Shown piece by piece: positions 23,801-34,533 of a DNA stretch of 40,818 nucleotides. Position numbers and translations under genes: made by a program. The notes beneath the pieces were generated by a model, which saw only the letters and a list, made by a program, of their open reading frames with translations, did not search any database and was not told the origin of the DNA. Origin of the DNA: Branchiostoma floridae (lineage: Eukaryota > Chordata > Leptocardii > Amphioxiformes > Branchiostomatidae); contig NC_049980.1 of NCBI RefSeq assembly GCF_000003815.2, positions 20,466,782 to 20,507,599 of the forward strand, read 5' to 3'. Position 1 is the stretch's first letter, and every line of letters starts with the position of its first letter.

Positions 23801-24044
23801 GTTGCTAAGTAAAGCTCACATTTCCTAAGTGGAATTCTACCCTGGATACGTATGGAAGCGGTCTGAGTCCAGCCACCCAAGTATACCACGCTTGACCAGC
23901 TGCGTCCCTGTTGTATCCTCTACCCTGCCCTTTGTCATGTTTATCATTCTGACGTCAGACCACTTTCCAGAAATCCCCATTGGAATGTGTGTAGACAATG
24001 TGGCTAAGGAAGTATCCTGATGGTCAACCATGACTCACCTATGA

Positions 24045-24171
24045 CAGGTTCCTGTAAAAATAATTATATCCTGTTCCTACCAGGTAAGTTCTACCTTACC
24101 AGACAGGTGAAACAGGACTCCCAGGTGTTTTCTGTCATCGGTTGCAGGTAGCGAACTCTCAGGTAACAGGT
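24045..24171 (+). promoter_or_regulatory. Seven CAGGT motifs in 127 bases, one orientation
   Basis: CAGGT starts at 24045, 24081, 24104, 24122, 24145, 24160 and 24167, all on the plus strand, with five of the seven fitting CAGGTA or CAGGTG. CAGGTR is the core bound by Snail, Scratch and ZEB zinc-finger repressors. Further copies at 23417, 23437, 23462 and 23738 extend the field. Enhancer or silencer function is inference. Confidence 0.4.
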
Positions 24172-24843
24172 CTGTCAGTTTACCAGTTTGTTTGGGGTTC
24201 GATTACTTGGTGTAAGGTTTTATTTGACCTGTGTAAGACTTGGGATTGTCTTCCATTTCAAAGAGTTAGACAGTGAAAAGCTGGCTGAAAAGTTAGATAG
24301 CCTGGAAACATCCTTGCCTGTTAATAATTGTTCTACAGTCAGAGGCATGGATGTACAATAACAGGTACCAAGAATGGCACTTTGTGTGATGTCCTTTGAA
24401 CACCAAGTTTTGACACATTATAAAAGCTGGCGATCTTTTTGTTGTCTCCTCATCTGGTGGCATTGTTTCTTCAGCCAGAGATGTGTGACAGCTGAGAAGC
24501 ACACCCTTTATGTCCTATTGATAGTGTATATCTGTTTATAATTACATGTGTGTGTGTGTATATTATCTGTAGCCAAAGGAATTGAATGGTTGTCTGTTCT
24601 AACTTCTTTGAAGTCTTTGAACTGAAAAACGTTTCTGTTCATCTGATGTTCTGATTGCACAGTGTGTGTCTTTGTTTAGACCGACTCTTTCGTAACCTGC
24701 AATTTTCTTGCAAATGGAACAATGATAGATTGTTGATTATAGAGCTTGTGGGAAGTGTACTTCGTTGAAGCAACTGTCACAAAGGCCCAGACAAAAAGTA
24801 TGATTTGCCTGTACTTTGTGAGCGGTTCAAAGGCTCAAAATGT

Positions 24844-24974
24844 ACTCTCCAAGCAGAGGTTGATAGGGAGCCGATCCCAATTTTCCCCATCAACTACCTG
24901 GGTCGACTGACTGAAATAAATGGCATATAAGAAAAGAGGTCACAATTTTCCCCATGAACCTCTGCTTGGAGAGT
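24844..24974. mobile_element. 131-bp MITE-like element with 18-bp perfect TIRs
   Basis: Starts ACTCTCCAAGCAGAGGTT (24844-24861) and ends with its exact reverse complement (24957-24974). An ATTTTCCCCAT stretch occurs twice inside as a direct repeat. No coding sequence; no convincing target duplication. Confidence 0.7.
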
Positions 24975-26169
24975 GTTCAAAGTCTAGGGAAGTTGATTTT
25001 ATGTCAACATGATATAGTTGTCTTGCAGCAAAATTATTGACTTTTTTTATTCAGTCTGTCTTTACTGACTGCTGTTTTTGTGTAAGCAATGTTTACATTT
25101 TTTGTCTTCCAAGGAAAACAGGTTGCATGACTGGGATTCCTAGTATTAAGTAATCAAATTTGTATAATATTTCTTCCTGTTTGACTCTTTGAGGTCCTCT
25201 ACTTTCTTTTCTTGCTGAATGGTTATTGTCTTACCCGCAATTGATTATAATTTAAAGCATTTCTAGAATAATATTGTAAAAAAAAGCACTGTTTGGAAAT
25301 GCAGGAGACAAGTATATAGCAGTTGAAAGGTCAGCCTTGTAGCATACCTTTCGGTGGCAGATTCTAAGACAGGTGCGTAGCAGCGACTATGTAAACCAAT
25401 TTTATAATCCTACTTTTACTCCATTGAACATAATTTGTGCTTGGCTTGGTGGCATTGATATGCAGTGCTAATTCTGTTGACACAGGATTATCAAATCAAC
25501 ATACAGGTGCTAATTGCTTGTTGTGTAGTTGCTAATTCACAAGCCTTTGTGTGTGTCTGCTGCCATTGTTTGTCCCTTTTTTGCATGGGAACGAGCCATG
25601 GCATTGGCGCCCTTTCATAGGTGTCACTTCACAGGTTTTCAACGACATAACGGTAAACTTACATTGTGCTATTGTTTGGGTGTTGTAAGCCAATCAGGTT
25701 GCAGCAGTCAATAGGAAGGATATCGTATTTATTTTACCAAAGAGAACATGGCACCTGAGAGTGGGGGTGGGGTGAATAATTGCTCAAGAATGACAAGAAT
25801 GGAACTACATTACCGATTAAAGAACGATGGAAAGTAAGTGAAAAAGAAGTATCATGTTGCAGTCTTGCTGTGAAGTGTACAGGAGTATTAGGAAAATACA
25901 AGTAGCAGAAAATCTTGGACTAAAAAGTTCTGATGACTTCTCCCTGTGTCTGAGTGGTCTAGCCCACTTCATTTATTATGTATGATGCCATACCCAAACA
26001 ATGACTGTGTGTTTATTGACTTTTATTTGTTCCCTTCCATGTGCAGCAGTTAGACGGGCCAAGCAGGAGTGGACTTAGCCCTTGTGTCGGAGATGGCTTT
26101 GTAAACACTCGCTCGACCGTTACCGTTAGAATGTTCAACATTTGAACCTGGGGACGCAGAGGAAACAGC

Positions 26170-27231
26170 ATGGCTGCCCTGACTGTTCCATTCTCGCTTA
26201 GCAAGTCTCCGCTCAAGATTCTCAACCGCGGGCCGGATTTTTTCCGTGAGCAGGCCCTGAGCAACAACAAGAAGGAATCCCGTCAGGGGAAGTCTGCACG
26301 AGAGCTCCTGGAAGAAACCAAGGGAAAGTATGTGAAGAGTGTGAAAGTACGGGTACAAAAGCAAGAACCTGCAATCACGAAAAATCCTAATGCGAAGCCC
26401 AAGGTTAAGAACAGACCGAATGCATCATGGCCTCCTGCGAAAAAATCGGAGGGTAAGCCTGAAGTACCACCAAAACCTGTTGCCATTCTGATGAAGAACG
26501 AGGTGTCAAACTCAGCACCTGACGTTAAGCGACCAAGCCCCAGCAAAAGTGAGACGTCCTGCTCCATGCCGGACTTGCTGAAACATTCGCAACAAGTTGA
26601 CCAAAACAGCAATACAATAATTGACGCAGAACTGCCCAACTCCCAGCCCAAGAGGTCAACCACAGAGGATCAAGACTCTTCAGACACTGAGGGGGCAAAA
26701 AGCAGTGAATTTTTACAGACTTGTACAGCGGAGGAGCTTCTCTCCAATACCCAGAATTCCTTAAAGCATGTAGGATTCCCTCTGCTGAGAAGCCTCAAAC
26801 TGAACCCAACAAAAAAGCACAAACAGCAGGAGAGTTGTAGAGAAAGGCTTCGGACACGCAGTTTCTCAGGGTCCTCCCAGAAAAGTGGCAGCCTTCGACG
26901 ATCCAAGTCAGATGTTGGACACAGATTCCCACAAACGCAAGCAGACATAGACAAATTTTTCAACACTCTAGGGTTTGACAATGGAGTCTCCTCACCGATA
27001 AAACGGGCACAGAACACAAGTAGCCAGTTTTTCAGTGACTCAAACTCTGTGAGCATATCGGTCAGTGAGGATCGAGACTCTGCTGATCGCCCTGACGGAG
27101 AGGATGCGGACATGGACCGCATCCCTGAAGGACCATCTGTTATTGAGAGAAATGCCAGAATTATCAAGTGGATGTACCACTGCAAGAAGGAGAGAGAGCA
27201 CAGACCAACAAGTGGAGTGACAGACTTGTGA
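26170..27231 (+). CDS. FAM110-family protein
   Basis: One coding exon of 353 residues ending TGA, as in vertebrate FAM110 genes, whose coding sequence is also in one exon. Three family blocks are present: residues 14-26 (PLKILNRGPDFFR) with ELLEETKGKYVKS at 45-57; 243-270 (RRSKSDV, then ADIDKFFNTLGFD); and the C-terminal SVIERNARIIKWMYHCKKER at 323-342. The middle is Ser/Lys-rich and disordered, with a PPKP proline motif at 100-103. FAM110 proteins bind the centrosomal protein CSPP1 and locate to centrosome and spindle poles in vertebrates. The acceptor before it (26046, or three bases on at a CAGCAG) gives a 5' UTR of about 120 bases. Which vertebrate paralogue it matches cannot be told; a single pre-duplication copy is expected in a cephalochordate. 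Confidence 0.9.
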   Translation: MAALTVPFSLSKSPLKILNRGPDFFREQALSNNKKESRQGKSARELLEETKGKYVKSVKVRVQKQEPAITKNPNAKPKVKNRPNASWPPAKKSEGKPEVPPKPVAILMKNEVSNSAPDVKRPSPSKSETSCSMPDLLKHSQQVDQNSNTIIDAELPNSQPKRSTTEDQDSSDTEGAKSSEFLQTCTAEELLSNTQNSLKHVGFPLLRSLKLNPTKKHKQQESCRERLRTRSFSGSSQKSGSLRRSKSDVGHRFPQTQADIDKFFNTLGFDNGVSSPIKRAQNTSSQFFSDSNSVSISVSEDRDSADRPDGEDADMDRIPEGPSVIERNARIIKWMYHCKKEREHRPTSGVTDL

Positions 27232-27453
27232 GGTGGGTGTATAGTAAAGTATTCTAAAATATTTTGTGTTGTCTAGTGTCCCAGCTAGCCATGAGAAGTT
27301 CTGTTTGAATTTAGGGACAAAGAGGATTACTAAATGTAGCATTGGTAATTGTTAAGTTTGCGTGAAGTCATATTAATAAGCAGATCTTTCTTTGAAGTTT
27401 GATTCTAAATGCTGTTTTTTCTGGTGTCATTGTTGAAACCTGCACTGCTGGAC

Positions 27454-27459
27454 AATAAA
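27454..27459 (+). terminator. Poly(A) signal of FAM110-family gene
   Basis: AATAAA about 220 bases after the stop codon, followed within 60 bases by TGTCGACTGTG as a moderately GT-rich stretch. Confidence 0.6.
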
Positions 27460-27762
27460 CGGATTTCCTCCCGTAATAGTGTCGACTGTGCAGGGTAGGA
27501 AGAATGTAGAGCATTCTACCTTTCTTGAAGAGTAATAATACAAAAAGCTTTTGGTATATTGAGCCTCCTATACTCTATGGGATCTACTCAGAGTCAGATG
27601 TTCTATAATGTTCACCATCAATGTGTAGCATGTCATTGAATCTTCTTTGACCAGATATTTGCTTTTAAAGCTGTTTTTTTGTGACCACTACCATAGCCAA
27701 AACACTGTTTAGTTCATCCAGGATCGTCTTTCATTTTTGTATCAGCAAAAACACTACTGCAT

Positions 27763-28322
27763 CATGCCCGTAGCCAGGGGGGGTTCGGGGGGTTCGGAAG
27801 AACCCCCCCACACGCTGAAAAGGTCCGCTTTTTCATGCATGAAGGTCCACTTTTTCATGTCCAAGAATTTTTTTCAAAGGCATGACTGATTTCCATTTTT
27901 TACTTATAGACATTTCATTCAATCTTAGTGAGTCTATCAGCAAAATTTGCCCAAGAAAGTGCAGGAAATGGCTTTTCAGAGGGTCCAGATTCAAAAATTT
28001 CCCCGGACCTCCACTCAGTCCATTGCGACGCCTCGCGCCTTTGCTGTCAGACATGGTGAAAATAACTGCCTCAAAGACTTATGCCAAAAGCCTTGTGTAT
28101 TTTGATAGAAATTCCATTTAACTTAGCCAGCAAATTTTGCCCGTCAAAATGCAGGAAATGGGGTTTCAGAGGGTCAATATTTGAAAAATTTTCCGGGGGA
28201 GCATGCCCCCGGACCCCCCTAGGCAGCTCACGCCTTCGGCGTGAGTCTCGCGCCTGCGGCGCTCGATGGTCCCACAAGTACTAAAAAGAACCCCCCCAAC
28301 CAAAATCCTGGCTACGGGCATG
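27763..28322. mobile_element. 560-bp TIR element with 5-bp target duplication
   Basis: Begins CATGCCCGTAGCCAGG (27763-27778) and ends with the exact reverse complement (28307-28322). Both sides carry TGCAT (27758-27762 and 28323-28327), read as the target duplication. Inside are two related halves: GCAGGAAATGG.TTTCAGAGGGTC occurs near 27961 and near 28152, a period of about 191 bases, and G/C runs flank both ends. No transposase frame, so it is non-autonomous. The superfamily is not certain. Confidence 0.85.
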
Positions 28323-29902
28323 TGCATACCCAGAGTATGATAACAAATTTGTCATGAGCAGACCTGTGTCTATTCAGTCTGCCATAATGTAGGTTAATCC
28401 AGGGATTACATGCATCTTAAAATCCATTATTCTAAGAATAAGGAATAATGCTGATTTTGCAGATTTTCTCACAATCAGAAGGGAGAGTGGAGCACAATCA
28501 GGTCCATCTGTCTGGAAAACTCAAGAGGTTTGAGTTAGGAGGAAAGCAGGAAATAGAATGAATTGAGGTGGAGCTTCATGGAAGAACAGATGCATCAAAA
28601 ATTTTACTTTTTCTCCCAATGGCCCTATTTTACTTCATACATAAATGTATAAGATGCAGGATGCCAGTCTTTTATCCCCCCCCCCCCTTTTTTGCCCCCT
28701 CCCGTGCTCACCTGTGGTTCATAAATCATGGTCACAAGATATGTTTTCCTTTTACATTGTATGTCCTAGTCCATCATGACAGCAGTGTTAGATAATCAAA
28801 GTGGTACCTCTAGAATACTGTCATTATACACTGTGCTGAACCTGGTTTCATCAAATTCAAATCCCAAATCATAAAACCCTCTATAGCATAGGGCTAATGG
28901 ACAGAGTCTAGAATCATCAAGAAGGCCTTAGAATATTAAACTTCTGCTCAAGTCATTACAGTTGATTCTGGTATCAAATCAAGATTTCATAGTTGTGCCA
29001 AAGTTGACAATGACTGAAGTTGACCAAAATCATCATTAAACATCGACAATCAAGAATACCAACATGATGTTGTGCTATTGAATGGTCTTTAGAAATAGAA
29101 TTCTTTTATCAGTTAACAATCATTATGTTTCATTATTGTTTGGATTTAACATCTTTGACTGCAGTTCAAGATAAATTGCATGCAGATGTGAGAAAAGGCA
29201 GACATCCTGGTAACATATTACTCCACTTTGAGCCAATTTTCTGGGAATTAAGAACTGCCCAGAGCTGCTGCCATCAGAACTCTGTGAAGGCTCAAATGTG
29301 GAGCACCATCTGGTTTGTCTAATGCAGAGTGTGTGCTCTGTATCAGATCAGGATATTGCTCAATTATTAACCTTCCCCAAGGAGGTTATGCTTTGGTAGG
29401 GTGGTCATGTTTGTGGTTTGGTTATTATTTTTTGTGGACAATCAGCATAACTCTATCTGTGGATGGATTGTTATCATAATACACTATTTGGTATGTTTTA
29501 GGACTTGACCTTTGTTCTTGGGCATTTTATGGTACACCTTTATCAAGTGGTCAAGATAAATTGGTATGATAAATTTATATCTGACTATATTTTGCCAACT
29601 AATTGTCTGATTGTTAGGGTAACCACAGAGAACCTGCATTCTGTTAATAACACTCTGGATTCAGTGCCGCAAGAAAACCCTCTCAGACCTCTGATCTGGA
29701 GAAGTGATCAGCCAGGTGTAAAGGAGACAGGGGAGAAAATATGCCATAGTTCTGATCCCTTCAGACTGTCTGGCGTCCTGTACTGGGCACCTCAGGTTCT
29801 TTCCTAAGGGCACAAGGGTGGTGATTATTGTAGAAAGTAACTTCAAATGAACACCTTCTGTACAAATAGATTATACGATAACCGTGGGCTGATTTTTGAT
29901 TG

Positions 29903-30450
29903 TTCAGACAATCTTACTGATTCATCGTAACAAAAGCAAGAGGTTGACTTTACCTTACCTTACCTTAATCCTCTTCATTCCGTGTGGGACATAAGGCTGT
30001 TGAGGTTGACTTTGAGCCAGACATTTCCTTTCCAGTAGCCTGGATGCCAGACTGTTTCCAGGGCCTATACAGTCCAACTACTGGACTCAAGGGCCAATAT
30101 ACCCCAAAGGAAAGTCTACAACAGGCCCCCCTGACTTGGACCACGATAGAGTTCAGGCCAGGGTCTGGTATCCAGGCTACCAAAAGCATCTGAAGAAGAA
30201 ATTGGACACCTGACTCTATATACTGCCCATGCACGTCTACTGCACATACAGTACATGATGTACCTTACTTCCAAATTGGTAATTAGTCATGGACCAAGGT
30301 TTCAACTGTTCAGACAATCATAAGTAACCTAAGCAATAGTTTGAGTCAGATATTTCCTCCCAGAAGCACCTGAGGAGACTGGATACCTGACACCAGACAC
30401 TACCCACTTCAACTGAGCATACTTTACTTTGGTAGTTACTCACTGCCACA
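29903..30450 (+). repeat. Two copies of one dispersed repeat in direct order
   Basis: Copy one runs about 29903-30240 (with a MITE inside), copy two about 30309-30450. Both contain TTCAGACAATC, then TTTGAG.CAGA.ATTTCCT, then AAGCA.CTGA and GGA.ACCTGAC, in the same order. A short CTTAC run (about 29951-29970) lies in copy one. Edges are approximate. Confidence 0.6.
30035..30180. mobile_element. 146-bp MITE-like element inside repeat copy one
   Basis: Begins GTAGCCTGGATGCCAGAC (30035-30052) and ends GTCTGGTATCCAGGCTAC (30163-30180), inverted repeats with one mismatch. Comparison with the uninterrupted second copy near 30356-30366 shows that the insert splits a TTTCC..CCA/AAGCA junction. At most two bases (CA) are duplicated at the target. 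Confidence 0.75.
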
Positions 30451-33400
30451 TACCGTACAGTACAACAGGATACAGGCTGTGGGTCACTGCATTGTGAGAG
30501 CTAGGCCAACCTCCCGAAATGTTTACACTCAGGTATTCCCTGTCAATACAAACCTCTCCTGCGAGTCATCCCATGGTACCGTGTGTTAACATCGTAGTCA
30601 ATGTTTTGGACTTTTTTTTTTACAGTTCTGTAAAATGAGACAATAAAAATGAACCACCATACGTTGACATTTCCTTGGTACAGGTACAGGGTTGAAAAGG
30701 GTAGCTTGAAAACAAGCTTTTCTGCTCGAGAATGGGTATATATGAAGTATATGTACCTCTTGTATTGAAATAGATAAACTGTCATTTAATAAGCCAAATT
30801 TGATTTTTGAAAGCCAAATATCAAATGCAACACTTAAATTGATTTGGTTAGCACATTCTCAAATTTTTGTTTAGCATAGTCGTATCTTAGGACAAGCACA
30901 TAGCTGGGGTATGAATGTGGACAAAGCTTACATCAAGATCACAGTTGCTTCTGTGCGTTATGGACCACCCAAACTTTGTACATTGCCACTTGAACAGTGC
31001 AAAACAGGGCCATGTGGTTCCTGTGAGTGGGACAACCTTGTGGTTGAATGTAACACACTTGTAGTACTCTATAAATAAACAGAATTTTCCCCCACTCATC
31101 TGGCTTTCTGGTAGCATCAACACCTAGCTGCACCCCTGGTTACTGAAGAGGGCTTGTGCTGTCTGTCAATGTTAGGACAACAAGGTCGTCTCCCTTGACC
31201 TTGGGTCCCAGTATGCCATTAGCTTCCACTGTGGAATTTGAGACCATGACCTTGGTTAAGGCTAAACCAATTTATCAAGATGCTTTTCAGAATTGTGTTT
31301 CAGATTTTTTTATGGCATAAGTCATTTTGTGCACTGCTCCACTAGCATGCAATGCAAAGTACACAAGAACTTTCAAGATTCCAATCCAATCATGTATCTG
31401 TTTTTGATGGAAATCCTTCTCTCCTTTCTCTGAGCTAATGCCAGCTGAAGAAGTTGATATGGTCTAAGTCAGCAAGTCAGACAGGTGTACATTCCTGTTG
31501 ACCAAATACTAATTCCAAGAGAATTCTGTGGATGTGGGAAGACTGGGAACTGCTTGCATTGGTGTCAGACACTATAAGTGGATTTGTCACAAGCTTTAGA
31601 CAGATGCAAGAAGATATAGAGACAATATAATCTTTGGCATAATGACATTTGTTGTGGAAAATGTTTGGAGAGGCCCAAATCTGTCATATGATATAAAGAA
31701 GAGTCCCTTCCCTTGCTTGATCCCATTGTATTAAACAACGAAAGTGTTTGAAAGTTTGAAGTTGTTTTAAACCCATTCTTCTTGTATCCCTGTTGACTTG
31801 TACAGGACCACCACCTGGTTATGCTAGAAATCAGTCCAACATTATATTGTTGACACAGTACACTTGAGCATGGAAAGCCCACTCACAATGCTTGATGATT
31901 GTTGTGGGAAGTCCACTTGCTTGTTTGGGCATCAGTTGTCTATTAAAGTCCATTCTTGTTTTGTTCCAAGCATAGAGTTGTGAAGGGATCACACAGAAGC
32001 CTGTGCTGTAGACACCTGGCCCCTGATGTTAAACCCTTATAATGAGGCATGAAATGTGTTTGTGGAGGGCTGTCCTTGTGGGAGGTAATGAAGAGGTGTA
32101 GAAAGGTCCCAGACTGGTGTGGGCAGGAGGTTTTGGTACCCCAGGCAAGATTTAAACCCTGGCAATTCTGACACCTGTCAAACAGGTGGCCCATAACTCC
32201 TTTCTTAATTGGCTAAACTGGTAACTTTCCAGTATGACACATCAAAGATGACACATGCAGATAGCTGTGTAGTAACTTATGGGTCAATGACCTTTTCAAA
32301 CATCAACAATTATGTCAAACAGTACAGAAAATGTCTGGGAAATTTCCTCTATTGCATTATTTCTGTTCCCATCCACTTCCAAAGTAGTGTGGGAGAAACA
32401 TTACAATAAAGATTTATTATTCAGTTTTACTACTATTCTAAGTAGTACAACTCTTCCCATAACCCAGGTGAACTCAAGCACCTGGGAGACTCTCGGACTA
32501 AATGATATTAGAAACACTGGTATCTATAACAACATGTCCCTACAAGAAGTGGTCTCCAATACAGAAACAAGATGGAAACCTGTCCACCACCTGTAAGTGT
32601 CTATAACATACACAAACATATCAGCTGGACATTCCTGTGTCCCACTGCACTTGTGTCTAGACAAGGATTTTGGCCCACACAGGTTTAGCTCTGCCCTTAA
32701 AACTTTTTATCTATCGGCACAGACCAAAGCCTAGCCAGGATGGTACTATGGCTCCTTCCTTGTCCCAGTAAGATCCTCTTTTTAATGTGAGAAGCTTCAA
32801 AGTACATTTGTTTTTGTTACATTAGAACAAAAACATAACAATACTTGTCAGTTCTTCCTATAAAGTTGCACACTTTGTCTGGCAGTTGTTGAGTAAGACA
32901 GACAGGCGGGGGACATTTTCCAACAAGGGAATGTTAACAAACTGTTAACCAGGATCTAAGCCATCCGGGTCTGCAGAGTGTACCACAGACATAAATAAAC
33001 AATTCAGCAATCAGCACAGTTATGTAAGGATTGCTGTGACTTATAGTTTTCTTTGGTCTTCTATGTGTTTATGGGTTCATGCTGGCCATTTGTTGTTTTG
33101 ATTGAAGCACTTAGATCATACTCATGACTGTTTGTATGGCAAGTATCATTGCAGTGTTGACAGGTGGGAGGTTTGTCACTTGCACAAAACAAAACTGGCT
33201 TCTGTCAGTCCATGCCCTGTAGGACTGACACATCTTCAGCCCCCTCCCATGTGGTTAGATAGGAATCACAAATGCCAAGTCTAGATTCTTTCCTAGGTCG
33301 GGTCCTTGGGAAAACATCAGTTTGATATTACCTTAGTGGGAGGCTGTTGAAGATAAGCTAGTTCTGTCCTACACAATTCTACGGACCACCTACATGTTGG

Positions 33401-34344
33401 AAGTATCCAGTTTAGCTGCTTTGGTGGCTTCACCCTTGAGTGAGGTTTTTAATACTAAGCCACAGTTTATACTTTTATCAAGTAGGACCACAAGTCAAAG
33501 GCAATGAAGTTCATATTGGATACTCTTGTAACTGCTATGGTATATATGATAAATGATGTAACTTGAGTTAGGAAGGAGAGTTAGAATAAACAATATGCAA
33601 ATTAGGTCAACATAAAAGTGTTTGATGGGGAAAGACCATAAATCATGTGTATGGCCGCTTGCATGATAAAATAAAAAGTACCCAGCTAAACGTTGATTCC
33701 AGTGCAAAGCTTGAAGAACATCTACATTATCTCCCTTTTTTTTTATTGTGTTAAGCTTAAACCTGCTGCAGGTTTGTGACTCAATGTTCTATGGAGTACC
33801 CACTTGACATTTGTGGAATGTTAGCACAGAGTACACCAGGGCATAGCTGTGTCCTGACCCAGGGACAGTACAAACAATGTGTTGACACTCAGGCATGGAT
33901 AAAGTGGAGTTGTAAATCAGTGGTACTTCATACATAACAGTTCTTTGTCTCATTTGCCGAAGAAGAGTTATTTCCAGCAACATTGAATAGAACAGACATG
34001 GAGGATTGAATTATATACCTGATGCCACAGGTGTTTTTACCCTTCTCATAAATTCCTAACGTTCCTTTGCGTGATGTTTACCAGAATGTTTACATGACGT
34101 TCCTTTCAACACCATGACTCCCTGCTTACATACTTGATTGATTAGCAATAGTTTATGGATCATTCTGTAACCTAGAACATTATGAAACAGATATGTTTGT
34201 GTACCTCAGGTGCGCCAGCCTTACTGCATGTACAATGTACATGGAGCTTAGAAGCTGCATACACGATGAAATTCAACACAGTTGGACATTAAATTTTGAT
34301 GGCATTTCAATTTATTAATGTCAATTTTCTTGTTATGTTTTGCA

Positions 34345-34533
34345 GATACCCAACATAGAGATATCCAGGATTTTCTTCAGGCCAGCCCAGCAGCTACATT
34401 ACTGACCCTTTCATCACATGAAGCAACTGTTGCCATGGATGAGGGCTGGTCACATTCTTTGTATGATGCTTATGACAGCTTATCAAGGGACAGCAGTGGT
34501 CATGTCATGCTAAGTTGTCATAGCTTATTGTGA
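34345..34533 (+). CDS. Possible terminal exon of an unidentified gene
   Basis: A good acceptor (TTATGTTTTGCAG) precedes a frame of 62 residues starting DTQHRDIQDFLQASPAATLL and ending in TGA. Downstream on the same strand are AATAAA signals at 35644-35649 and 37004-37009, the second followed by a long GT-rich stretch, as expected for a transcript 3' end. No upstream coding exon was identified and no family is recognised. It could equally be a 3' UTR exon or chance. Confidence 0.25.
   Translation, partial: DTQHRDIQDFLQASPAATLLTLSSHEATVAMDEGWSHSLYDAYDSLSRDSSGHVMLSCHSLL

Larger units (their letters stand above)
20861..26046 (+). other. Long non-coding stretch, presumed first intron of FAM110-family gene
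   Basis: No coding sequence is recognised; the longest frame (22339-22767) lacks family features. Contents: a C11 run at 22561-22571, a dense CAGGT cluster at 24045-24171, scattered further CAGGT sites from 23417, and an inverted-repeat element at 24844-24974. Confidence 0.5.
28328..34344. other. Repeat-bearing intergenic region
   Basis: About 6 kb without recognisable coding sequence. It includes a C12 run (28676-28687), a CAAGGAGGTTA motif copy (29378-29388), a direct-repeat pair interrupted by a MITE (29903-30450), and otherwise AT-rich unique-looking sequence. Confidence 0.5.

Noticed and set aside
32160-32190. Small palindrome CACCTG..CAGGTG
   Set aside because: A 6-base-arm palindrome with a short loop is expected by chance at this scale and has no supporting context.
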